A stretch of DNA of 64,000 bases from Ilumatobacteraceae bacterium (GCA_025463265.1 JAOBWH010000067.1:1-64000), one strand, 5' to 3'. Positions 49,114 to 58,935 are shown, counted from the first letter of the stretch. Notes: generated by a model not told the origin, from the sequence alone. Translations and numbers: made by a program.

Positions 49114-50667
49114 CTACGGCCGGGCGGAAGGGGCGCCGCCGAGGCGGGTGAGGAGGTTGCGGGTGACCTGCTCGACGACGGGATCGGTGCCGACGAGGCC
49201 GTGCGCCCAGTCGGTGCTGCCGGAGGTGACGACGACGCCGCCGGCGGGCGACGTGTAGGTGCCGAGGACCGCATGGCCGTGCGAGAACCGCTCGACGTCC
49301 TCGGGCTCTCGGCCACCGCCGGCGACCCGGGCGGCGATGAACTCGACCTCCGAGGGCGCGTCCGGCGGCGGCGGGCGCGTGGCGGTGGTGCGGGTGAAGT
49401 GGGCGGCGGGGACGGTCCCGAGGATGGTGAAGTCGAGCGGCGTGCTGTCGGTCCCGGTCGGGTGGGGCAGGCCGTCGCGGTAGGTGAAGTCGCAGCCGTC
49501 GCACTCGTAGCCGACCGTCCGGCTCTCGCCGCCGAGGACGTCGCCGTAGTCCAGGCCGGTCTCGTCGAACAGCCAGTGGTCCGCCCGGTGGATGGTGTAG
49601 CCACCCGCACCTCGCGTCGCCCGCTTGCCGATGCGGTGGTAGCCGCCGCGGACGAAGCTCACGCCGGTCATCAGGTTCTCCGGGCGGCCGATCTCCTTGT
49701 CGGACCACATGGCGGTGAGCTCGCCGATGCGGTCGGTGCCGTACACCGGGTCGTTCTTGAAGAAGCCCTTGTACCCGACCATCGACGCCGCCGGCCCCTC
49801 CGGGGTCGGCTCTTCGAGGCGAACCTGCCAGAACGCAGTGTTGCCGGACAGGAACGCCGCGTGGCCGCCTCGGCCGATGAAGCCCTCGACGGTGTCGCGC
49901 ATGTGCCCGGACCAGTACTCGTCGTGGCCCACCGAGAGGTACAGCGAGTAGCCGCCCTCCTCCGCCGTCTTGGCCAGGAGCCCGGGGTGCTCGGCCAGGT
50001 CGGCGTTGAGGACGACGTCGATCGCGTAGCCCTCCCGCTCCGCCCACTGCAGGAACGGCAGCTCCCAGTCCGGCCAGCCGGCCGACCCGGCGTAGGGGGA
50101 GAGGTGGTGTGCGGCCAGGTAGCCGCGCTGCGCCGTCATCTGCGGGTCGTAGGGGGCCTGGTTGGTGACGCGCCGACCCTCGCCGGGCGGCTTGTGGAGG
50201 TAGCCCCGCGCCATCGGGCGTTGGAACGAGACCGAGGTGGCGCCGGTGTAGAGCTGGCTGCCGCCGAAGTCGTTGTACGCGTTCCACGTGTTGGTCGACA
50301 GCGCCAGCAGCGCCGGCGCCGTCGGGGCACCGGTGGGCGGCCGCACCACGAAGAACGCGTGGCTCGTGCGCTGCTTCCCCTCGACGTCGACGGTCAGGAC
50401 GACCTCGTAGTACCCGCTCCGCCAGTCCGGATCGACGTCGAGCACGATCGCCGCCGGCCAGCCGCACCCGTCCTGGGCCGCACCGTGCGGCGTTGCGTGG
50501 AAGTCGGAGGGCACGGTGTCGGACCACACCACCTCGCGCCGCCACCCGCACCGGGCCACCTCGACCGCGACGTCGCGTCCGCCGGGCGACGACAGGTGCA
50601 GCCCGACCGCCCCACCGCCGACCTGCGATTGCGGCCAGCAGTACCCGGTCACCGTCTCGAACCCCAT
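49114..50667 (-). CDS. N,N-dimethylformamidase large (beta) subunit-like protein
   Basis: ALSTNTWNAYNDFGGSQLY, YSLYLSVGHDEYWSGHMRDTVEGFIGRGGHAAFLSGNTAFWQVR, VTSGSTDWAHGL. Confidence 0.8.
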   Translation of the reverse strand: MGFETVTGYCWPQSQVGGGAVGLHLSSPGGRDVAVEVARCGWRREVVWSDTVPSDFHATPHGAAQDGCGWPAAIVLDVDPDWRSGYYEVVLTVDVEGKQRTSHAFFVVRPPTGAPTAPALLALSTNTWNAYNDFGGSQLYTGATSVSFQRPMARGYLHKPPGEGRRVTNQAPYDPQMTAQRGYLAAHHLSPYAGSAGWPDWELPFLQWAEREGYAIDVVLNADLAEHPGLLAKTAEEGGYSLYLSVGHDEYWSGHMRDTVEGFIGRGGHAAFLSGNTAFWQVRLEEPTPEGPAASMVGYKGFFKNDPVYGTDRIGELTAMWSDKEIGRPENLMTGVSFVRGGYHRIGKRATRGAGGYTIHRADHWLFDETGLDYGDVLGGESRTVGYECDGCDFTYRDGLPHPTGTDSTPLDFTILGTVPAAHFTRTTATRPPPPDAPSEVEFIAARVAGGGREPEDVERFSHGHAVLGTYTSPAGGVVVTSGSTDWAHGLVGTDPVVEQVTRNLLTRLGGAPSARP

Positions 50668-50750
50668 GACCGGGGAACCTACGTCGTCGTCGACGTCGGT
50701 GCTCCTGCCCTGCTCCCGGATTCGGTGGGCGCGCCGCTTCCCCGTCCGGG

Positions 50751-51785
50751 TCAGGCGGTGAAGTGGACCTGGCCGGTGCCCTTGGTGACTTTGCCGATCT
50801 CGGTGGCCCGCTGACCGTTGCTGCGCAGGACGTCGAGCGCTCGGTAGACCTCTTCCTGGGGGACGACGACGACCATGCCGATGCCGAGGTTGAAGACCTT
50901 GCGCATCTCGTCCTGATCGATGTCGCCGTGGCGGCGGATCTCGGCGAAGATCCGGGGCTCCTCCCAGGTGCCCGGGTCGACGGTCACGTCGACGCCCTTG
51001 GGCAGGACCCGGGTGAGGTTGCCGGCGAGGCCGCCGCCGGTGACGTGGCACACGGCCCGCACCTCGACCGCCCGCTGGAGGGCGAGCACGGCGGGGGCGT
51101 AGATGACCGACGGCGTGAGCAGCTCCTCGGCGAGGGTGTGGTGCGCGCCCTCGAAGGCGGGGCCGTCGAGCGGCAGCTGGGCCTTGTCGAGGAGCACGTG
51201 GCGTGCGAGCGAGTACCCGTTGGAGCGGATGCCCGGCGACGGCAGGCCGATCATCACATCGCCGGGGCGGACGTCGTCGCCGGTGATCAGCTGGTCGCGC
51301 TCGGCGACGCCGACGGAGAAGCCGACGAGATCGAACTCGCCGGGGTCCATGGCGCCGGGGTGCTCGGCCATCTCGCCGCCGATGAGGGCGCAGCCCGCCT
51401 GGCGGCAGCCTTCGGCGACGCCCTCGACCAGCTGCTCGATGTGGTCGGGGTCGAGCTTGCCGACGGCGATGTAGTCGAGGAAGAACAGTGGCTCGGCACC
51501 CTGGCAGACCAGGTCGTCGACGCACATGGCGACGAGGTCGACGCCGATGGTGTCGAAGCGCCCGGACGCCTGGGCGATGAGCGCCTTGGTGCCCACGCCG
51601 TCGGTGGACGACACCAGCACCGGGTGGCGGTAGCGGTGGCTGGCGAAGGCGAACAGCCCGCCGAACCCGCCGATGTCACCGATCACCTCGGGGCGGAACG
51701 TGGAACGCACCTTGTCCTTGATGCGCAGCACCGCTTCTTCGCCGGCCTCGATGCTCACACCGGCGGCTTCGTACGTCTCACCCAT
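50751..51785 (-). CDS. purM: Phosphoribosylformylglycinamidine cyclo-ligase
   Basis: VLVSSTDGVGTKALIAQ, MCVDDLVCQGAEPLFFLDYIAVGKLD, ALIGGEMAEHPG, HVTGGGLAGNLTRVLP. Confidence 0.97.
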   Translation of the reverse strand: MGETYEAAGVSIEAGEEAVLRIKDKVRSTFRPEVIGDIGGFGGLFAFASHRYRHPVLVSSTDGVGTKALIAQASGRFDTIGVDLVAMCVDDLVCQGAEPLFFLDYIAVGKLDPDHIEQLVEGVAEGCRQAGCALIGGEMAEHPGAMDPGEFDLVGFSVGVAERDQLITGDDVRPGDVMIGLPSPGIRSNGYSLARHVLLDKAQLPLDGPAFEGAHHTLAEELLTPSVIYAPAVLALQRAVEVRAVCHVTGGGLAGNLTRVLPKGVDVTVDPGTWEEPRIFAEIRRHGDIDQDEMRKVFNLGIGMVVVVPQEEVYRALDVLRSNGQRATEIGKVTKGTGQVHFTA

Positions 51786-51834
51786 CAGGCGGGATCCTTC
51801 TTCGTCAGGTCGGACAGGGAGGACGGAGCAGCAG

Positions 51835-53436
51835 CTACGCGTCCCGGCGGGCTTCGTCAGCGGGGAGCAGGCCGCTGCCGAACAGCCCCTCGGTGGTGAC
51901 GGACACCGGCGTGGGGTCGCACCCGACGCCGGCGAGCGCGTCGTCGGCCTCGAGCACGCCCTTGCTGAGCGTGACCGGGACGGCCACCGGGTAGTTGCCG
52001 GTGAAGCAGGCGTCGCAGAACCCCGACCCGCTGGTGCCGGTGGAGCTGATGAGGCGGTCGAGGGTGATGAAGGCGATGGAGTCCAGGTTGAGGTACTGGC
52101 GGATCTCGTCGACCTCGAGCCCGTTGGCCAGCAGCTCGGACCGCTCGCCGGTGTCGATGCCGTAGAAGCACGACCACTTGATGGGCGGCGACGTGAGGCG
52201 CAGGTGGACCTCCTTCACCCCCGATTCCCGGAGCATCTTCACGATCTGCTTCTGGGTGGTGCCCCGCACGATGGAGTCGTCGACGACCACGACCCGCTTG
52301 CCCTGGAGGTTCTCCCGCAGCGGGTTGAGCTTCATGCGCACGCCCAGGGCCCGCATCTCCTGCGACGGGGCGATGAACGTGCGGCCGATGTAGCGGTTCT
52401 TGACCAGCCCCTGGCCGTAGGGGATGCCGCTGGCGCGGGCGTAGCCCTCCGCGGCAGGGATGCCGGACTCCGGGACGCCCATCACCATGTCGGCCTCGAC
52501 GGGCGCCTGCTCGGCGAGGAGCTCGCCCTGGCGGACGCGGGCGAAGTGGACGCTGCGGCCGTAGAGGCGGGTGTCGGGCCGGGCGAAGTACACGAACTCG
52601 AACACGCAGAGCTTCGGGTTGAGGCGCTCGGCCGGGAAGGGGCGGGCGGACCGGACGCCTTCGGTGTCGATCACGACCATCTCGCCGGGCTCGATCTCGC
52701 GGACGAAGTCGGCGCCGACCACATCGAGCGCCGGGGACTCCGAGGCGAGCACCCAGCCGCCGTGCTCCAGCCGGCCGAGGCACAGGGGCCGGAACCCGTT
52801 GGGGTCGCGCAGCCCGATGATGCGGGTCTCGTCCATGAGCACCAGCGAGAACGCTCCCTCCAGCGAGGGCAGCACCGTCATGAGGGCGGCGTCGAGCGTG
52901 GGGGCGACCAGCGACGGGTCGTGGATGCGGGCCAGCTCCAGGCGCTCGAGCTCGAGGGCGAGCAGCTCGGCGACGAGGTCGCTGTCGCTGGCGACGGTGC
53001 CCGCCAGCATGCCGGCCTCCTCGGCCAGCTCGCCGGTGTTGACCAGGTTGCCGTTGTGGCCGAGCGCGAACTGGGTGGGGCCGGCGTCGCGGTACACGGG
53101 CTGGGCGTTGCGCCACGAGCTGGACCCGGTGGTGGAGTACCGGGTGTGCCCGATGGCGAGGTGGCCGGTGAGCGGGGCGAGCGTCCGGTCGTCGAACACG
53201 TGGGCGACGAGGCCCATGTCCTTGACGACGGTGATGTCCTCGTAGTCGCTGACCGCCATGCCCGCCGCCTCCTGGCCGCGGTGCTGCAGGGCGTAGAGCC
53301 CCAGGTAGGTCATGTGGGCGACGGGCTGGTTCGGGGCGAAGACGCCGAAGACGCCGCACGCCTCCTTGGGGGAGTCGTCGTCGGGGTCCCGGCCGTCGGC
53401 GGGGACTGCTCCAGGCGCACGCACGGTTGCCATCAT
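51835..53436 (-). CDS. purF: Amidophosphoribosyltransferase
   Basis: KEACGVFGVFAPNQPVAHMTYLGLYALQHRGQEAAGMAVSD; RVVVVDDSIVRGTTQKQIVKMLRESGVKEVHLRLTSPPI. Confidence 0.97.
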   Translation of the reverse strand: MMATVRAPGAVPADGRDPDDDSPKEACGVFGVFAPNQPVAHMTYLGLYALQHRGQEAAGMAVSDYEDITVVKDMGLVAHVFDDRTLAPLTGHLAIGHTRYSTTGSSSWRNAQPVYRDAGPTQFALGHNGNLVNTGELAEEAGMLAGTVASDSDLVAELLALELERLELARIHDPSLVAPTLDAALMTVLPSLEGAFSLVLMDETRIIGLRDPNGFRPLCLGRLEHGGWVLASESPALDVVGADFVREIEPGEMVVIDTEGVRSARPFPAERLNPKLCVFEFVYFARPDTRLYGRSVHFARVRQGELLAEQAPVEADMVMGVPESGIPAAEGYARASGIPYGQGLVKNRYIGRTFIAPSQEMRALGVRMKLNPLRENLQGKRVVVVDDSIVRGTTQKQIVKMLRESGVKEVHLRLTSPPIKWSCFYGIDTGERSELLANGLEVDEIRQYLNLDSIAFITLDRLISSTGTSGSGFCDACFTGNYPVAVPVTLSKGVLEADDALAGVGCDPTPVSVTTEGLFGSGLLPADEARRDA

Positions 53437-53556
53437 CGCACGCCCACCCCGGAGTTCCACACTTCCCCGCTGACCTGCACCTCGGGGCACCTCCCGCCCG
53501 AAGGTCCCGCTGGCGCAGGCCCCTTCGGCAACCTGGAAGGCCGTACAGTCACGCCG

Positions 53557-54192
53557 ATGGGCGACCCGCCGGTGGAACGCCGTCCTCCCCGGCTGCGGCT
53601 CGAGGTGGCCGTCCCCGTGCGCGACGCGTGGGTGGTGGAGCTGGTCGTCGAGATCTGCCGCGAACGGGGCTGGACGGTCGACGACCGCAGCACCCGAGCC
53701 GAGGCGGTGGCCATCATCGGCCCCGTCGGCGCCGCCATCGCCCCCGTCGACGAGCCTGCTCTCGTGATCACGGTCGAGCAGGGCACGCCGCGCAGCCCGG
53801 TGGTCCAGGAGTCGGCGCCGCACCTCGTCGCCCGCACCGAGCTCGTGATCGGCGCCTTCAAGGCGCGGCGCAACCAGCGGATCACCCGCGAGGCGATCGG
53901 CCGCTTCCTCGAGCGGGCCGAGCAGGACCGCCCGTCGGCTACCGAGCCCCTCGTCGCCGGCGATCCCGCCGAAGCGGCGCCCCGGAGCGGCGCCGAGGCG
54001 GTCATCGAGGAGAACCGCGCCCTGCTCGCGGCCGTCGACGCCTGGCTCGCCCGCACGACCCTGACCCCAGAGGCCGCTCGGGCGATCCACGCCGACCGGG
54101 CCATCGTCGACGCCGCCATCGGCGCACCGGTGATCGACCTCGTCATCATCGACCGCGCCGCCAGCCGCCTGGCGGCCGTCATCGACCCCTGA
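53557..54192 (+). CDS. Hypothetical protein
   Basis: 211-aa ORF, divergent from purF, TACAGT 7 nt before ATG; no recognised motif. Confidence 0.6.
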   Translation: MGDPPVERRPPRLRLEVAVPVRDAWVVELVVEICRERGWTVDDRSTRAEAVAIIGPVGAAIAPVDEPALVITVEQGTPRSPVVQESAPHLVARTELVIGAFKARRNQRITREAIGRFLERAEQDRPSATEPLVAGDPAEAAPRSGAEAVIEENRALLAAVDAWLARTTLTPEAARAIHADRAIVDAAIGAPVIDLVIIDRAASRLAAVIDP

Positions 54193-54240
54193 CCCGCCGA
54201 CTTCGGTTTTCTGCAGCCGGCTGGCACGCTGGATGGCGTC

Positions 54241-55389
54241 ATGACCGCTCCCGCCACCGACACCGAGACCCGGCCGCTCCGGATCGGACCGCACGAGGTG
54301 TGGCCGCCGGTGGTGCTGGCGCCGATGGCCGGCGTCACCAACGCGGTGTTCCGCGACCTGTGCCGGTCCCACGGCGCCGGGCTGTACGTGAGCGAGATGA
54401 TCGCGGCCCGCGGCCTGGTGGAGCGCCAGGCGAAGACGTACTCGCTCGCCCGGTTCGGCCCCGGGGAGCAGCCCCGGTCGATCCAGCTCTACGGAACCAA
54501 CCCTGCCGTGATGCGCGATGCGGCGCGCCAGCTGGTCGACGAGCTCGGCGCCGAGCACATCGACCTCAACTTCGGCTGCCCGGTCCGCAAGGTCACCCGC
54601 CACGGCGGCGGCTCGGCACTGCCCTGGCGTCGCACCCTGTTCGCCCAGGTCGTGGCGGGCGCGGTGGCGGGGGCGGGCGACGTCCCGGTCACCGTGAAGC
54701 TGCGGATGGGCATCGACGACGACCACCTCACCCACCTCGACGCGGGCCCCATCGCCGAAGCGCAGGGCGCAGCGGCCGTCGCCCTCCACGCCCGCACCGC
54801 GCAGCAGGCCTACTCCGGCCACGCCGACTGGTCGGCCATCGCCCGCCTCAAGGAGGTCGTCCGCGAGGTGCCGGTCCTCGGCAACGGCGACATCTGGGTG
54901 GCGGCCGACGCCCTGCGCATGGTTGACGAGACCGGGTGCGACGGCGTGGTCGTGGGGCGGGGCTGCCTGGGTCGGCCCTGGCTCTTCGGCGACCTGGCTG
55001 CCGCGTTCGCCGGTGAGGTGGCCGACTCCGCCCCGCCGATGGCCGTCGTGTCCGCGGCGCTGCGCGACCACGCCCGGCGCCTGGCCGACTGGCACGGCGA
55101 CCACGTCGGCGTGAAGGACATCCGCAAGCACGTGGGGTGGTACCTCCAGGGCTACCCGGTCGGTCCGGCCATCCGGAAGCGCCTGGTGCAGGCCGACACG
55201 CTCGACGGCTTCGAGGCGATCCTCGACGAGCTGGACCCGGCCACCACCCTGCCGCCGGACGCCATCGGGCTCCCCCGCGGCCACCAGCACGGCCCCCGTC
55301 CCGTCACCGTCCCTGACGGCTTCTGGCACGACCGGGACAGCCCCGATCTCCTCGGGGCCGGAGCCGACGCCTACACCTCTGGCGGCTGA
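54241..55389 (+). CDS. dusB: tRNA-dihydrouridine synthase (DusB-like)
   Basis: VVLAPMAGVTNAVFRDLCRSHGAGLYVSEMI, HIDLNFGCPVRKVTRHGGGSAL, VPVLGNGDIW, VVVGRGCLGRPWLF. Confidence 0.95.
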   Translation: MTAPATDTETRPLRIGPHEVWPPVVLAPMAGVTNAVFRDLCRSHGAGLYVSEMIAARGLVERQAKTYSLARFGPGEQPRSIQLYGTNPAVMRDAARQLVDELGAEHIDLNFGCPVRKVTRHGGGSALPWRRTLFAQVVAGAVAGAGDVPVTVKLRMGIDDDHLTHLDAGPIAEAQGAAAVALHARTAQQAYSGHADWSAIARLKEVVREVPVLGNGDIWVAADALRMVDETGCDGVVVGRGCLGRPWLFGDLAAAFAGEVADSAPPMAVVSAALRDHARRLADWHGDHVGVKDIRKHVGWYLQGYPVGPAIRKRLVQADTLDGFEAILDELDPATTLPPDAIGLPRGHQHGPRPVTVPDGFWHDRDSPDLLGAGADAYTSGG

Positions 55390-55982
55390 TCGGGCAGGGC
55401 GAGCCCGGCGTCGACGAGCATCCGTCGGGTCCGCTCCACCGGCAGTCCGACCACGTTGTCGAAGCGACCCTCGATCCGCGTGACGAACCGGTCGCCGACC
55501 TCTTGGATGGCGTAGGAGCCGGCCTTGTCCATCGGCTCGCCCGACGCCACGTAGGCGTCGATCTGCTCGTCGGTCCAGACCGCCATGTGGACGTGGGTCG
55601 TCTCGACCTCGACCGCGAGCCCCGCAGCGACCGAGCCCGCCCCGGCCCAGGCCACGGCCACACCGGTGAGCACCTGGTGGCGGGACCCCGAGAGCAGATG
55701 CAGCATCCGGGCTGCGTCGGCCTCGTCGAGCGGCTTGCCGAGCACCTCGCCATCGACCGACACCAGGGTGTCGGCGCCCACCACAATGACCGGACGCTCG
55801 GTGGCCGCGGCCAGCCCGGCCTCGGCCTTGCCGACGGCGAGACGGCGGACGAGGTCGTCGGCCGTCTCACCTGCGACGGGGGTCTCGTCGATGTCCGCGG
55901 GACGGACCTCGAAGGGCACGCCGAGCTCCCCGAGCAGCACGCGGCGGCGCGGGGAGCCGGAGGCCAGGACCAGGAGCGTCAC
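55371..55982 (-). CDS. maf: Maf-like nucleotide pyrophosphatase
   Basis: LVLASGSPRRRVLLGELGVPFEV, VVGADTLVSVDGEVLGKPLDEADAARMLHLLSG, KAGSYAIQEVGDRFV. Confidence 0.93.
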   Translation of the reverse strand: MTLLVLASGSPRRRVLLGELGVPFEVRPADIDETPVAGETADDLVRRLAVGKAEAGLAAATERPVIVVGADTLVSVDGEVLGKPLDEADAARMLHLLSGSRHQVLTGVAVAWAGAGSVAAGLAVEVETTHVHMAVWTDEQIDAYVASGEPMDKAGSYAIQEVGDRFVTRIEGRFDNVVGLPVERTRRMLVDAGLALPDQPPEV

Positions 55983-55998
55983 CGCTCCATCCTGGCGA

Positions 55999-57339
55999 TC
56001 AGCCGGCGTAGTCGGGCGTGCCCGAGACGGCGTTGGCCGGCGCAGGGGCCGGGACCGGGACCGTCGGCGGCACGGTGGGCGGCACCGTCGGCGGGACCGT
56101 GGGCGGGACCTGGACGTCGACCTCGACGCCCTGCGGGTCGTAGAGGTAGCCGTCGGCCAGGGGATCGCCGCAGGACGCCACCGAGATGACGATGCCACGG
56201 TCGAAGCCGGCGGCATCGGTGAACGACCAGGTCCCGTCGGCACCGGGCGTGCCCTCGAACTCGGCGAAGCCGTCACCGGCGAGGGCTCGGCCCAGGTCGC
56301 TGGTCCGGACCAGGTCAGCGCTCGCCGCGCGGCGGGCGACGACCGAGCTCGATGCTCCGCCGGTGCGGGAGGTGGCGAAGCGGTTGGTGCGCACCACGTC
56401 GGTCGGCGTGTCGGCGCCGCCGTTGAGATCATCGATCGAGATGGACTCGAGCCCGCCGGTGACGTCGCCGTTCAGGCAGGTGCCCGAGGCGGTGACGTCG
56501 GAGGTGGTGGTGGCGGCGACCAGGTCCGACCCGTCCGTGGGGGCATCACCGGTCACGACCAGCGCCTGGGGCTCCAGGAACTGCAGCGACTCGACGTCCT
56601 GGTCCGAGCAGTAGACGAACGCCGTGTAGTCCCCGGCGGGGATGTCCATGGGCTCCTCGGTCACGCCGATGTCGGTGATCTGGTCACCGTCGAAGTCGGC
56701 GTCGAGGCTCACGAAGGCGTTGGTGACGTACAGCTCGAGCTCGAACGTGCCGTCGGGGTTGATCTGCCCGTAGCCCTGGCCGGCCTGGAGCGCCATGTCC
56801 TTGCCGGTCTGATCGGTGCCCGAGCCGATGACGGCCTGGACCAGGCCGTCGCCGAGTTCGGCGCCGCAGTTGCCGGTGATCGTGACGCCCTGGCCGGCGA
56901 GCAGCTCGGTCCGGCTGAAGGTCCGCACCTGCACGGGAACGCCGAGACCGGGCTCCACGTCGAAGTCGACCGGCGTGTAGGCGATCTCCTCGGTGTCCGT
57001 CTCGGTGTACACCACGCAGCTCGCCTCGAGCACGGCGGGCTGGGCGGAGTCGACCCAGTCCGGGATGGTGATGCTGGTCTCACCGTCGTAGGACTCGGCG
57101 AACGCGGCGATCTGCTGGTTCGGGGCGGTGCCGGTGTAGAGCGACACCGACAGGCTGGCGTCGCCCTCGCTGGGCGACGTGCAGCTGGCGGACGACACCG
57201 TGACCTCCGTCCCGGGAGGACCGGCGACGGCCGAGACGACCAGGTCCTGGTCGAGGGCTGCCCCGGCCGGGGACCCGACGAGGGCGAGCGGGGCGAGGAG
57301 CCCCGCTGCGAGGAAGATGGCGCTGCGGCGACGGATCAT
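55999..57339 (-). CDS. Secreted protein with (PTVP)n repeat and C-terminal ANAVSGTPDYAG tail (paralog 1)
   Basis: Signal peptide; ALDQDLVVSAVAGPPGTEVTVSSASC; tail VPPTVPPTVPPTVPPTVPVPAPAPANAVSGTPDYAG*. Confidence 0.8.
   Translation of the reverse strand: MIRRRSAIFLAAGLLAPLALVGSPAGAALDQDLVVSAVAGPPGTEVTVSSASCTSPSEGDASLSVSLYTGTAPNQQIAAFAESYDGETSITIPDWVDSAQPAVLEASCVVYTETDTEEIAYTPVDFDVEPGLGVPVQVRTFSRTELLAGQGVTITGNCGAELGDGLVQAVIGSGTDQTGKDMALQAGQGYGQINPDGTFELELYVTNAFVSLDADFDGDQITDIGVTEEPMDIPAGDYTAFVYCSDQDVESLQFLEPQALVVTGDAPTDGSDLVAATTTSDVTASGTCLNGDVTGGLESISIDDLNGGADTPTDVVRTNRFATSRTGGASSSVVARRAASADLVRTSDLGRALAGDGFAEFEGTPGADGTWSFTDAAGFDRGIVISVASCGDPLADGYLYDPQGVEVDVQVPPTVPPTVPPTVPPTVPVPAPAPANAVSGTPDYAG
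56051..56110 (-). repeat. 12-nt minisatellite encoding (PTVP)n
   Basis: Repeated gggaccgt[c/g]ggc/ggcacggtgggc units. Confidence 0.7.
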
Positions 57340-57393
57340 GGGTGGGTCCTGACGTGGAGAGTTCGGGGCGAAGGGTAGGCGGTCGGCGGCTGG

Positions 57394-58749
57394 TCAGCCG
57401 GCGTAGGTGGGCGAGCCGGCCACGGCGTTGGCCGGGGCGGGGGTCGGGACCGTGGGCGGCACGGTGGGCGGCGCGGTGGGCGGGACCGTGGGCGGGACCT
57501 CGGTCACCGACACATCGGCGGCCTGGTCGTCGTAGAGGAAGCCGTCGGCGAGCGGATCGCCGCACATGGCGTAGGAGCCGACGAGGCCGTGGTCGAAGCC
57601 GGCGTCGTGGCTGGAGGACCACGAGCCGTCGGCGGCGGGCGTCACGATGAGCTCGACCGGGTCGTCGGAGAGCGATCGGCCGCCGGTGCGCGAACCGAGG
57701 AGCAGGCTGCTGGCGGAGGGTCCGGTGCGCCCTCGGGCGGCTGCGGGCAGCAGCGCCGGGCCCGGTCCGGACGGTCCGGCGTGGAGGAACTCCTCGTCGA
57801 AGTCGTCGAGATCGGCGCCCCAGAGCAGGGCGTCGACGTCCCCGGCGGTGCACGACCCGCCGGCGACGGTCGCGGTGCGGGACTCGGCCGGGACCGTCAG
57901 ATCGACGTCGGCGAACGGAGCGTCACCGGTGACCTCGATCAGCTCCGGCTCGAACATCAGGGTCGCCCCGTCGCCACGGGTGCAGTAGGCCACCGAGCTG
58001 TAGGTGCCGGCGGGGACGTCGGTGGGGAACTCCTCGATCTCCACCGAGTCGGCCTCCCCCTCGGCCCCTGACACGAAGAAGTCCACGCCGCCGTTGGAGA
58101 GGGCGGTGATCACCGAGAACGAACCGCCGTCGAGCTCGCCCTCACCGCTGAAGTAGAGCGACTCGGCATCGAGCGGGAAGGTGAGGTCGGAGCCGGCCAC
58201 CACGTCGACGTAGGCCGAGGAGCTGGCGTCCGACAGGAAGCACCCCGAGGCCTCGACCGAGAAGGCCTGCCCGGCCAGGAGCGAGGTGCGGCTGTAGGTG
58301 CGCTCCTGGACCGGCGCCCCGGGCGACGCCTCGACGTCGAAGGCGACGGGATCGAAGGTGAACAGCGTCTGGAGCGGGGGTGCCTCGTCCTCGTCCGAGA
58401 GCTCGAACTCGATGCACTGCGCCTCGATCACCGCCGGCTCGGTCGGGTCGAGCCAGTCCGGAACGATGATGATGGCCTCCTCGTTCTCGATGCCGAGCGC
58501 GGATCCGGCCAGCACCTGGTCGGGTGCGGTGCCGGCGAGGAGCCGGACGTTCAGGTAGCGGAACACGTTGCCCTCCGCCGCGGTGTCGCAGCTGGCGGAG
58601 GTGACCGTGACCTCCGTGCCGGCGGCGCCGCTGGTGGCCGACACCACGAGGTCCTGCTCCACGGCGGACACCGCGGTCTGGCTGATGGCGGTGGGCACCA
58701 GCACGCCGACGAGCGCTGCGACGACCAGGAGCCGTGACGATCGGTGCAA
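57394..58749 (-). CDS. Secreted protein with (PTVP)n repeat and C-terminal ANAVAGSPTYAG tail (paralog 2; TTG start likely)
   Basis: LHRSSRLLVVAALVGVLVPTAISQTAVSAVEQDLVVSATSGAAGTEVTVTSASC; tail VPPTVPPTAPPTVPPTVPTPAPANAVAGSPTYAG*. Confidence 0.78.
   Translation of the reverse strand: MHRSSRLLVVAALVGVLVPTAISQTAVSAVEQDLVVSATSGAAGTEVTVTSASCDTAAEGNVFRYLNVRLLAGTAPDQVLAGSALGIENEEAIIIVPDWLDPTEPAVIEAQCIEFELSDEDEAPPLQTLFTFDPVAFDVEASPGAPVQERTYSRTSLLAGQAFSVEASGCFLSDASSSAYVDVVAGSDLTFPLDAESLYFSGEGELDGGSFSVITALSNGGVDFFVSGAEGEADSVEIEEFPTDVPAGTYSSVAYCTRGDGATLMFEPELIEVTGDAPFADVDLTVPAESRTATVAGGSCTAGDVDALLWGADLDDFDEEFLHAGPSGPGPALLPAAARGRTGPSASSLLLGSRTGGRSLSDDPVELIVTPAADGSWSSSHDAGFDHGLVGSYAMCGDPLADGFLYDDQAADVSVTEVPPTVPPTAPPTVPPTVPTPAPANAVAGSPTYAG
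57445..57500 (-). repeat. 12-nt minisatellite encoding (PTVP)n
   Basis: Same repeat type as at 56051-56110. Confidence 0.7.
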
Positions 58750-58935
58750 CGCAGGGCCTTTCAACGGGGTGGTACGGACAGACGAGGGGTGTGCGTCGGC
58801 TCCGCGCCCCCGGGGGGTGGTGCGCTGCTTGGTTCCGCCAGACGCACACAGCGTGCCACAGATCTCACGGTCCGTGCGATGCAAACGCGTTACAGGTCCG
58901 CGACGGATCGCTGACGAACCGCTGCTCGGGGCGGT

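Noticed and set aside
54205-54236. GCTGGCACGCTGGATGG as a fourth copy of the GTTGGCACACATTGGGG motif upstream of dusB
   Set aside because: Only partial similarity after the TGGCAC core; likely chance
51835-55329. 1164-aa minus ORF as a single gene
   Set aside because: Only the part from MMATVRAPG (53436) is PurF; the upstream part is antisense to dusB and the 53557 gene
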